Origin: Lonepinella sp042468235
GTDB taxonomy: Bacteria > Pseudomonadota > Gammaproteobacteria > Enterobacterales > Pasteurellaceae
Reading direction: 5' to 3'
Assembly (NCBI RefSeq): GCF_042468235.1
Contig: NZ_CP170386.1
Coordinates: 2,046,001 to 2,110,000, forward strand
Length of the DNA: 64,000 nucleotides
Shown here: positions 40,667 through 48,256 of the stretch, one piece after another
Position numbering within the stretch: position 1 is the stretch's first letter
Layout of the letters: each line of letters opens with the position of its first letter
Position numbers and translations under genes: made by a program
The notes under the pieces: generated by a model
Told to the model about the DNA's origin: nothing
Seen by the model: the letters and a program-made list of their open reading frames with translations, nothing else
Databases searched by the model: none

Positions 40667-43548
40667 TAGTGTGCTTCGTCCCAGTTATCGCCTACACCCA
40701 CATCCACAATTAATGGCACGCTTAATTGAGCCGCATTTTCCATTTCGGTTTTAATCAGTTGGCTAAATGCTTCGATTTTTTCCGACCGCACTTCAAATAC
40801 CAATTCATCGTGTACTTGCATAATCATCACAATATCTGGATTATTTTGAATTTTGTTATCTAAGGCGATCATGGCTTTTTTAATAATATCCGCCGCCGTC
40901 CCTTGCATTGGTGCATTAATTGCCACACGTTCCGCCCCTTTTCTTCGCATGGCGTTGCTGGAATGGATGTCAGGCAAATATAAACGGCGACCGAATAAGG
41001 TTTCCACATAGCCTTGAGCTTTTGCCTTGGCTTGAATATCTGTCATAAAGGTTTGTACATTTGGGTAGCGTTGGAAATATAAATCGATATATTTTTGTGC
41101 TTCACCCCGAGCAATACCAAGCTGACGAGCAAGACCAAAGGCTGACATGCCATAAATCAAACCAAAGTTAATCGCTTTGGCACTACGCCGTAGTTCACTG
41201 CTAACATCGTCCAATGGCAAGCCAAAAATTTCCGCTGCGGTAGCACGGTGAATATCCTTGCCTTGTTGGAAAGCATTAGTTAAACCTTGATCGCCCGATA
41301 AATGTGCCATAATGCGTAATTCAATTTGTGAATAATCCGCTGCCACGATTTTAAAGCCCTCTCTGGCAATAAAGGCTTGGCGAATTTTACGCCCCTCTTC
41401 ATTGCGAATAGGAATATTCTGTAAATTGGGATCGCTGGATGAAAGCCGCCCTGTGCTGGTTACTGCCTGATGATAAGAGGTATGCACTCGCCCTGTTTTG
41501 GGGTTAATCATCAAAGGTAATTTATCGGTGTAAGTGGATTTTAACTTGGCTAAACCACGATGTTCAATCAGCAATTTTGGCACAATATGCCCTTGTTGAG
41601 CTAACGCTTCCAACGCCTCTTCATTGGTGGATGGCGAGCCTTTCGGGGTTTTGGCAATGACTGGCAAAGCGAGCTTTTCAAACAGAATTTCTTGTAATTG
41701 CTTGGTGGATGCTAAATTAAAGGTTTCGCCTGCTTCTTGATGCACCTGCTGTTCTAGCTCATTCAATCGCACGCTAATTTCCGCAGATTGTGTTGCCAAC
41801 GCTTGCTTATCAATTAACACACCGTGCCGTTCAATGCGAGAAAGCACCGTGACTAACGGCAATTCAATTTGTTCAAATAACGTAATCAGCTCAGGTGTCG
41901 CCTGTAATTCTTGCCATAAGGTTTGATGCAACTTCATGGTCACATCGGCATCTTCTGCCGCATATTCGGCGGCTTTATCTAACTCAATCTGATCAAAGGT
42001 GAGTTGGTTTTTGCCTTTGCCCGCTAAGGTTTCAAACGCAATGGTTTGATGTCCGAGATAACGTTCGGCTAAATCGTCCATATTATGTCGCCCTGTACTG
42101 TTTAACACATAGCTTTCTAACATGGTATCAAATTGCACCCCTTGCACGGCAATGCCATGGTTAGCAAAAATCGTTAAATCATATTTAATATTTTGCCCGA
42201 TTTTTTTGATGTTAGCGTTCTCTAACAAGGGTTTTAATTGGTTTAAACAATATTGTTTATCTAATTGATTTTCAATTAATTTCCATTGCATTTCAGGGCT
42301 TTCGGCATCGGCGAATAAATCCCCTTGTCCATTCTCATGATGTACAGCCACTTGCTGACAATGTCCTAAGGGAATATAACAGGCTTTGCCATTTTCTAAT
42401 CCAAAGGAAATACCAACTAATTCCGCTTGCATGGCATCAAGGGCGTTAGTTTCGGTATCCACCGCCACTAATTTGGCTTGCTCAATTTGTTTAATCCACT
42501 GATTTAACTGTGTTTCTGTGGTGATCGTTTCATATAAAGTGCGGTCAATTTTTACCGAATTTTTCACCGCACTTTGCTCAATTTTTTCTTCTTTGGCAAT
42601 ATTAGCTGTCGCCTGATAAGGATTAATCTTTACCGTTTGCTCTGTTGGATTCGTCACGGAACTTTTACCGTTCAATACTTCATTTAACCAACGTTTAAAT
42701 TCATATCGCCCAAAATATTCAGCAAGTTGATCGTTATTCGCTGTACCGATTTGGAGTTGATTATGGCTCACTTCTAACGGGACATCGGTTTTAATGGTGG
42801 CTAACACATAGGACAAATCCGCATCTGCCTTGGCAGATAGCAATTTTTCCCCTAATTTTTTCGCACCACGAATCGGCAAATCGGCAACTTTATCGAGATT
42901 AGCATAAATTTCCGTCATTGCCCCAATCCCTTGTAACAAGCCCAATGCGGTTTTTTCACCCACGCCAGCGACACCTGGAATATTATCCGAGCTATCGCCC
43001 ATTAACGCCAAATAATCAATAATCAATTCAGGTGGAATGCCATATTTTTCTATCACACCAGCACGATCTAACAGACTATTATTCATGGTATTAATCAGCA
43101 TAATATGCTGATTAACCAGCTGTGCCATATCCTTATCACCAGTAGAAATTAACACATTTTTCCCCACACTTGCCGCCTGCATGGCAAGCGTACCGATCAC
43201 ATCATCAGCTTCCACGCCTTCAATGGACAATAACGGAATGCCTAATGCCCGAATCATCTGATGTAACGGTTCAATCTGCGACCGCAATTCATCAGGCATC
43301 GGTGGGCGATGGGATTTATATTGCTCAAACAGTTCATCACGAAAGGTTTTTCCCTTAGCATCAAACACCACCGCAATATGGCTTGGTTGCACTTGCGAAA
43401 TCAGGCTTTTGATCATATTCAACACACCATACATCGCCCCAGTCGGCTCACCTTGTGAATTAGTTAAAGGAGGAAAGGCATGAAAGGCACGATATAAATA
43501 AGACGAACCGTCCACTAGGACGAGAGGGTTTGGGGCAATTTGGGTCAT
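40666..43548 (-). CDS. polA: PolA, DNA polymerase I
   Basis: Repair and Okazaki-fragment polymerase of 960 aa. The 5'-nuclease domain (about 10-290) has LVDGSSYLYRAFHAFPP, STGDKDMAQLV and GDSSDNIPGVAGVGEKTA. The 3'-5' proofreading domain has an intact VAVDTETNALD. The polymerase domain shows STGRLSSSDPNLQNIPIRNE, AADYSQIELRIMAHLSGD, RRSAKAINFGLIYGMSAFGL and QVHDELVFEV. The start is the ATG after GAGAACTATT; the longer frame begins at a TTG overlapping that site. Two uptake signals in opposite orientation sit in the linker between the two nuclease domains. Confidence 0.98.
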   Translation of the reverse strand: MTQIAPNPLVLVDGSSYLYRAFHAFPPLTNSQGEPTGAMYGVLNMIKSLISQVQPSHIAVVFDAKGKTFRDELFEQYKSHRPPMPDELRSQIEPLHQMIRALGIPLLSIEGVEADDVIGTLAMQAASVGKNVLISTGDKDMAQLVNQHIMLINTMNNSLLDRAGVIEKYGIPPELIIDYLALMGDSSDNIPGVAGVGEKTALGLLQGIGAMTEIYANLDKVADLPIRGAKKLGEKLLSAKADADLSYVLATIKTDVPLEVSHNQLQIGTANNDQLAEYFGRYEFKRWLNEVLNGKSSVTNPTEQTVKINPYQATANIAKEEKIEQSAVKNSVKIDRTLYETITTETQLNQWIKQIEQAKLVAVDTETNALDAMQAELVGISFGLENGKACYIPLGHCQQVAVHHENGQGDLFADAESPEMQWKLIENQLDKQYCLNQLKPLLENANIKKIGQNIKYDLTIFANHGIAVQGVQFDTMLESYVLNSTGRHNMDDLAERYLGHQTIAFETLAGKGKNQLTFDQIELDKAAEYAAEDADVTMKLHQTLWQELQATPELITLFEQIELPLVTVLSRIERHGVLIDKQALATQSAEISVRLNELEQQVHQEAGETFNLASTKQLQEILFEKLALPVIAKTPKGSPSTNEEALEALAQQGHIVPKLLIEHRGLAKLKSTYTDKLPLMINPKTGRVHTSYHQAVTSTGRLSSSDPNLQNIPIRNEEGRKIRQAFIAREGFKIVAADYSQIELRIMAHLSGDQGLTNAFQQGKDIHRATAAEIFGLPLDDVSSELRRSAKAINFGLIYGMSAFGLARQLGIARGEAQKYIDLYFQRYPNVQTFMTDIQAKAKAQGYVETLFGRRLYLPDIHSSNAMRRKGAERVAINAPMQGTAADIIKKAMIALDNKIQNNPDIVMIMQVHDELVFEVRSEKIEAFSQLIKTEMENAAQLSVPLIVDVGVGDNWDEAH
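42537..42574. repeat. Inverted pair of uptake signals inside polA
   Basis: AAGTGCGGT (42537-42545) and its complement ACCGCACTT (42566-42574) face each other 20 bases apart, in the poorly conserved linker of PolA. They can pair as a hairpin in DNA or mRNA. Confidence 0.9.
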
Positions 43549-43599
43549 AATAGTTCTCAATAATTCAATATGACCCTATTATAGCCTAATTCAAGGGGA

Positions 43600-43640
43600 A
43601 AGTGCGGTGAAAAAATTAAAGGTTTTTCCCTCCGCACTTT
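43600..43640. terminator. Uptake-signal hairpin between cyuA and polA
   Basis: AAAGTGCGG and CCGCACTTT face each other around a 23-base A/T-rich loop (which contains GAAAAA / TTTTTC). Probably the terminator of cyuA, read on the minus strand, just upstream of the polA promoter region. Confidence 0.6.
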
Positions 43641-43652
43641 AGCAGAAAAAAG

Positions 43653-44951
43653 TTAAAGTTTAGGCTTGCTTACCATAATCTCAATTACCTGACGGTCAGT
43701 ATATTGCATACTGCGTGATGCAATGTTACACAGATTATCAATGGAGCGGTCAATGGAATGTTCAACAATACCTTCATTGCCAGTTACTTGAGTATTGTCC
43801 AACGCCATTAATACAGATTTATAACCCGAGCTTACACTGGTGGACACTTTCATAGCACAGCTATTTGCTGCACCATCACAGATAATCCCACTAATATCAC
43901 CAATCATACTGCTGATTGCCATGCTAATGGTTTCAAATTTCCCCGTCAGCAACCAAGCGACACCCGCACAGCTACCCATAGCGGCGGTGGTCGCTGCACA
44001 TAAGGCAGAAAGTTTTGGTAACTTACTATGAATATAAATTGCCATTAAGTGTGATAGAAACAAAGCACGAATAAGCTGTTCGTGGTTAGCCTTTAAATGA
44101 CGAGCCACCACAACCACTGGCATGGTAGCGGTAATTCCTTGATTGCCTGATCCTGAATTACTCATAGCAGGAAGATTTGCTCCCCCCATACGAGCATCGG
44201 ATGCCGCGGTGGTTTCAATAATGATACGATTCATTAAATCATCACTGAGTAATCCTTTGCCGATTTGAGTTTGCAAGGTGCGTCCGATATGCAAACCATA
44301 TTCATGGCGTAACCCCTCTTGTGATAACGCTGAATTGAGTTTTTCTGCCTCATCAATAAATTCAATTTTTTCTAAGGCGACATTCATTGAAAAATCAAAA
44401 ATATCTTGTGCAGAAATGGTGATAAAAATATCATTCAGATTATCCGTTTCTGCCGCACAAGGTTGGGAAAAAATGACTTTATCGTTCTTGGCAATATAAA
44501 TGATGTTGGTATGATGGGCGGCAATACGTACACAAACTCGATCATCGCCATAAGATAAACAGGCTTCCGAATAAAGAAGATGCTCCGTTTCAAGAATTGA
44601 AACCGCCACCCGATTTTCTGTCAACATGGCTTTGGCTTGTGTTACTTGCTCTGGGGTAATATCTTTTAATACTTCTAAGCCCGCATCAGGATTACCACCG
44701 ATTGCCCCAATGGCGGCTGCCATAGGCAAGCCAAGTGTATCAGTTCCGGGTACGGTGACGCCCATGCCGTTTTTCATTAAATTGGCGGATACTTTGGCAT
44801 TAATGCGTTCAGGTAAATGCCCTAAATGGTAACGAGCTACGGCGGAGGCGAGAGCTAAGGAAATCGGTTCAGTACAACCTAGAGCGGGGACAACTTCATT
44901 TCTTACCGTGTTCAAAATTAGGTTTTCGACTATCTTGTCATCAATTTTCAT
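43653..44951 (-). CDS. cyuA: CyuA-type L-cysteine desulfidase (YhaM/UPF0597)
   Basis: Fe-S enzyme of 432 aa that breaks down L-cysteine to pyruvate, ammonia and sulfide in characterised members. Family features: VPALGCTEPISLALASAVA, NLMKNGMGVTVPGTDTLGLP, GGANLPAMSNSGSGNQGI, CAATTAAMGSCAGVAWLL and CDGAANSCAMKVS, which carry the conserved cysteines. Family length. It stands alone, with no permease (CyuP) beside it, between polA and rluA. Confidence 0.88.
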   Translation of the reverse strand: MKIDDKIVENLILNTVRNEVVPALGCTEPISLALASAVARYHLGHLPERINAKVSANLMKNGMGVTVPGTDTLGLPMAAAIGAIGGNPDAGLEVLKDITPEQVTQAKAMLTENRVAVSILETEHLLYSEACLSYGDDRVCVRIAAHHTNIIYIAKNDKVIFSQPCAAETDNLNDIFITISAQDIFDFSMNVALEKIEFIDEAEKLNSALSQEGLRHEYGLHIGRTLQTQIGKGLLSDDLMNRIIIETTAASDARMGGANLPAMSNSGSGNQGITATMPVVVVARHLKANHEQLIRALFLSHLMAIYIHSKLPKLSALCAATTAAMGSCAGVAWLLTGKFETISMAISSMIGDISGIICDGAANSCAMKVSTSVSSGYKSVLMALDNTQVTGNEGIVEHSIDRSIDNLCNIASRSMQYTDRQVIEIMVSKPKL

Positions 44952-44992
44952 TTATATTCCTTTAAAAATAAAATTTAGCTATCTATATACGA

Positions 44993-45652
44993 TTAAAATT
45001 CAGCAGTACGGCTGAACGTCATTTTTTCCTTGGTTATTGGGTGATGAATGGTCAAACTTTCCGCATGCAGGCATAATCTCGGCGACATGGCTTTGGCTTG
45101 TGGTGGCGAATAAAATTTATCGCCTAGAATCGGATGCCCTAACGCCAGCATGTGTAAACGTAATTGATGGGAACGCCCCGTAATCGGGGTAAGTTTTACT
45201 CTTGTGCTGTTATTCGGCAAACGTTCTAACACCTCAAATTCCGTCACGGCACGTTTGCCATAGACAAAATCTATCCGTTGACGTGGGCGGTTTTCCCAGT
45301 CACAAATTAACGGCAAATTCACGATGCCACGTTCGGCTTTAATGTGTCCCCACACTAAGGCTTGATAATGCTTTTCCGTTTCTCGTTCACGAAATTGACG
45401 TTTGAGTTCGCTGTCGGCAGCTTTGCTCATAGCAAACAGTAAAATCCCGCTGGTTGCCATATCAAGGCGGTGTGCAGGCTCACAAAAGCCGTATTTATCT
45501 TTAATGCGGCTCATGGCACTGTCACGATATTGAGGTTGATTGCCCGGCACAGAAAGCAAACCACTGGGTTTATTGACCACCATAATATGATTATCATGGT
45601 AAACAATATCAAGCCAAGGTTCAGTCGGGGGATTGTAGTCAATTAACGCCAT
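44993..45652 (-). CDS. rluA: RluA, dual-specificity pseudouridine synthase
   Basis: Modifies U746 of 23S rRNA and U32 of several tRNAs in E. coli. PAHRLDMATSGILLFAMS holds catalytic Asp 64. ITGRSHQLRLHMLALGHPIL and LCLHAESLTIHHPIT follow. Length 219 aa, no S4 domain, as for RluA. Divergent from the thiZXY transporter genes with about 105 bases between. Confidence 0.93.
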   Translation of the reverse strand: MALIDYNPPTEPWLDIVYHDNHIMVVNKPSGLLSVPGNQPQYRDSAMSRIKDKYGFCEPAHRLDMATSGILLFAMSKAADSELKRQFRERETEKHYQALVWGHIKAERGIVNLPLICDWENRPRQRIDFVYGKRAVTEFEVLERLPNNSTRVKLTPITGRSHQLRLHMLALGHPILGDKFYSPPQAKAMSPRLCLHAESLTIHHPITKEKMTFSRTAEF

Positions 45653-45757
45653 AATGTTTCAGTGTTTAGGTAAAAGTGTGGTGCATTTTAGCATGATTTT
45701 AGTTTTGATTTTAGTAAATCGTTATATTAGTATAATGATACTTATTTATAGTGTGTG

Positions 45758-46474
45758 ATGGATATGGTTGAAATTCATAAACTTTGTTTCTCTTTTGAAG
45801 ATCAAATGATTTTCCGTGATTTTAATTTTAGTTTAGCTTCTCGCCAATGGACAGCATTGCTAGGTGCATCAGGAATTGGTAAATCTACGCTTTTACGCTT
45901 GATTGCAGGATTAGAAAAAGATTATCAAGGTAAAATTATGCTGGCAGAAAACACAAGGTTAGCTTGGCTTGCACAGCAAGACAGTCTTTTCCCTTGGCTT
46001 TCGGTGTTGGATAATGTGCAATTACAGGCACATTTACAAGGTAAAACCAACCCCAAAACCCAACGAAAAGCCGAAGATTTATTGCAAGCAGTGAATATGT
46101 TGGCTCACAAACATAAACCCTGTTATCAACTTTCAGGCGGGCAGAGGCAACGTGTGGCATTGGCTCGCACACTGATGTTAGAAGCAGACTTAATTTTAAT
46201 GGACGAGCCTTTTTCTGCACTAGATGCAGTGACAAGATTGCAGTTACAACAGCTTGCTAGGCAGTTACTGAAAGATAAAACCGTACTGTTAATTACCCAT
46301 GATCCACAGGAAGCGTTGCGTTTGGCAGATCGTATTTTGGTATTGAAAAATCATCCTGCACAATTATCTGATCCTATTATTCCCAAAAGTACCGCACCAA
46401 GGTTTTCACAAGATCCGCAATTATGGCAACTGGAACAACGATTATTTCGTGAATTACTTGGAGATAATCCATGA
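45758..46474 (+). CDS. thiZ: ThiZ-like ABC transporter ATPase (thiamine precursor uptake)
   Basis: ABC ATPase of about 238 aa: Walker A GASGIGKSTLLRL, Q-loop WLAQQDSLFPW, signature QLSGGQRQRVALARTLM, Walker B LILMDEPFSALD and ITHDPQEALRLAD. It belongs to the nitrate/sulfonate/taurine-HMP branch. It overlaps the permease gene by four bases, and the third gene is a ThiY-like binding protein, so uptake of the thiamine pyrimidine (HMP or formylaminopyrimidine) is inferred. The start is uncertain: GTG 45755, ATG 45758 and ATG 45764 all lack a clear ribosome site. No THI-box riboswitch is visible upstream. Confidence 0.82.
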   Translation: MDMVEIHKLCFSFEDQMIFRDFNFSLASRQWTALLGASGIGKSTLLRLIAGLEKDYQGKIMLAENTRLAWLAQQDSLFPWLSVLDNVQLQAHLQGKTNPKTQRKAEDLLQAVNMLAHKHKPCYQLSGGQRQRVALARTLMLEADLILMDEPFSALDAVTRLQLQQLARQLLKDKTVLLITHDPQEALRLADRILVLKNHPAQLSDPIIPKSTAPRFSQDPQLWQLEQRLFRELLGDNP

Positions 46475-47217
46475 AGTCCTTGTTAAAAATAGTGTTACTT
46501 GGTTTTTCTCTTTGTCTTATTTGGCAAAGTGCGGTGTATTTTTTAGCACTTCCGCATTATTTATTGCCGAGTCCAATGGACGTGGGAAATAAGATGACGG
46601 AACGGTCGGATTTGTTATGGTTACATGCTAAAGTCACTTGCCTTGAAATTCTACTTGGATTGCTGTTAGGGTTAATATTAGGGCTGATTTCCGCTTTATT
46701 ACTGGCATTATCCAAATGGCTTCGTTCTTTGCTATTGCCGTTATTAGTGATTTCACAAGCCATTCCTGTCTTTGCTATTGCCCCCTTGTTGGTGGTGTGG
46801 TTTGGTTATGGGATGGCATCAAAAATTGCTATGACAATATTAATTATTTATTTTCCGGTTACTGCGGCTTGTTATGATGGTTTACGCAATACGCCAAAAG
46901 CTTGGTTGGAATTAGCACAAACGATGCAAATTTCTCCTTGGTCGATGTTATTTAAAGTGCGTTTACCCGCCGCGCTTCCATCTCTGGCATCAGGGTTACG
47001 CATTGCCGTCAGCATTGCACCTATTGGTGCAGTGGTGGGTGAGTGGGTCGGTTCATCACAAGGGTTAGGTTATTTAATGTTACACGCCAATGCACGTATG
47101 CAAGTCGATTTAATGTTTGCTGCGTTGTTGGTTTTATTAGTTGTTACGCTCTGCTTGTATTTTATAGTAGATAAATTGTTAAACCTTTGGCTACCTTGGG
47201 CTAGCCATTTACGTTAG
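46471..47217 (+). CDS. thiX: ThiX-like ABC transporter permease
   Basis: Inner-membrane permease of 248 aa, about six hydrophobic helices. The EAA loop region is WLELAQTMQISPWSMLFKVR followed by LPAALPSLASGLRIAVSIAP, typical of the SsuC/TauC/ThiX class. LLPSPMDVGNKM near the N-terminus is also typical. It overlaps thiZ by four bases and precedes thiY by 10. An uptake signal lies at 46527-46535. Confidence 0.85.
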   Translation: MKSLLKIVLLGFSLCLIWQSAVYFLALPHYLLPSPMDVGNKMTERSDLLWLHAKVTCLEILLGLLLGLILGLISALLLALSKWLRSLLLPLLVISQAIPVFAIAPLLVVWFGYGMASKIAMTILIIYFPVTAACYDGLRNTPKAWLELAQTMQISPWSMLFKVRLPAALPSLASGLRIAVSIAPIGAVVGEWVGSSQGLGYLMLHANARMQVDLMFAALLVLLVVTLCLYFIVDKLLNLWLPWASHLR

Positions 47218-47227
47218 GAGACATCTT

Positions 47228-48178
47228 ATGAAAAAAATATTCACATTTTTAACCGCGGTTTGGGCGATATTGGGAGTGGCATTCTCAGCACAAGCTAATG
47301 AAAAACTGACCTTGTTGCTGGATTGGTTTGTTAACCCTGATCACGCTAATATTATTATTGCACAGCAAAAAGGATTTTTTGCGCAACAGGGATTAGATGT
47401 AGAGATTATTGAACCGACTGATCCGTCCATGCCACCTAAATTAGTCGCCTCAGGGCAGGGTGATCTTGCGGTAAATTATCAGCCTCAGCTAGTTATGCAA
47501 GTAGAGCAAGGATTACCTTTGATGCGAGTTGGTACCATCATTGGCACACCGCTTAATTCATTAACAGTACTAGAAAGTAGCCAAATTAAAAGTTTAGCCG
47601 ATTTAAAAGGTAAAAAAATCGGTTTTTCCGTCAGTGGTTTTGAAGATTCTTTATTGGAAAGAATGCTTAGTACAGTAGGACTTACTCGCAATGATGTGGA
47701 ATTAGTCAATGTAAACTGGGCGTTATCGCAATCCTTGTTAAGTAAACAGGTCGATGCAGTAATCGGCGCATTTCGTAATTTTGAATTGCACGAATTAAAC
47801 CTTGAAGGACATCAAGGCAGATTATTCTACCCTGAGCAATATGGCGTACCAAGTTATGAAGAACTGATTTTTGTAGCACAGGCAGGAAAACAAAATGATG
47901 TCAACATTAACAAATTTCTCACTGCCATTGAACAGGCAACAGCCTATATTAAACAAAATCCAGATCAAGCTTGGCAAGATTTTGTCAATTACAAGCCACA
48001 AGAGTTAAACAACGAACTCAATCGTCGTGCTTGGCAAGACACTATTCCATTACTTACTGATAACACTCGTCAGTTAAACCAAGAATTGTATCAACAAGTG
48101 GCACAGTTTATGCTAGACAGTAAATTAATTAAAGCGGTGCCTGTTTTAGAGAATTATGCGGTAGAGCCGGCACGTTAA
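47228..48178 (+). CDS. thiY: ThiY-like substrate-binding protein (NMT1/THI5 family)
   Basis: Periplasmic binding protein of 316 aa with signal peptide ending in FSAQA (about residue 23). NMT1/THI5-like features: LTLLLDWFVNPDHANIIIAQ, GFFAQQGLDVEIIEPTDPSM, PKLVASGQGDLAVNYQP and LADLKGKKIGFSVSGFED. In the family such proteins bind N-formyl-4-amino-aminomethyl-methylpyrimidine or HMP. No tenA-like gene follows, unlike the Haemophilus gene set as I recall it. Third gene of the operon. Confidence 0.85.
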   Translation: MKKIFTFLTAVWAILGVAFSAQANEKLTLLLDWFVNPDHANIIIAQQKGFFAQQGLDVEIIEPTDPSMPPKLVASGQGDLAVNYQPQLVMQVEQGLPLMRVGTIIGTPLNSLTVLESSQIKSLADLKGKKIGFSVSGFEDSLLERMLSTVGLTRNDVELVNVNWALSQSLLSKQVDAVIGAFRNFELHELNLEGHQGRLFYPEQYGVPSYEELIFVAQAGKQNDVNINKFLTAIEQATAYIKQNPDQAWQDFVNYKPQELNNELNRRAWQDTIPLLTDNTRQLNQELYQQVAQFMLDSKLIKAVPVLENYAVEPAR

Positions 48179-48187
48179 TTTTACGCG

Positions 48188-48248
48188 ATACGGTGATCTG
48201 TCCCCTATGTTGGGAAAGTATCCAAGATTGAGAGACAGATCATCGTAT
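48188..48248. terminator. Long inverted repeat between thiY and rapA
   Basis: ATACGGTGATCTGTC and GACAGATCATCGTAT pair over 15 bases with one G-T wobble, enclosing a 31-base loop that itself has CCC / GGG. It lies between two convergent genes and is followed by GGGTCTTTTATT on the plus strand. Most likely a bidirectional terminator, but the loop is unusually long. Confidence 0.55.
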
Positions 48249-48256
48249 TGGGTCTT

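Noticed and set aside
45653..45757. Search for a THI-box riboswitch ahead of thiZXY
   Set aside because: No CTGAGA-type or matching 3' segment is present by eye.
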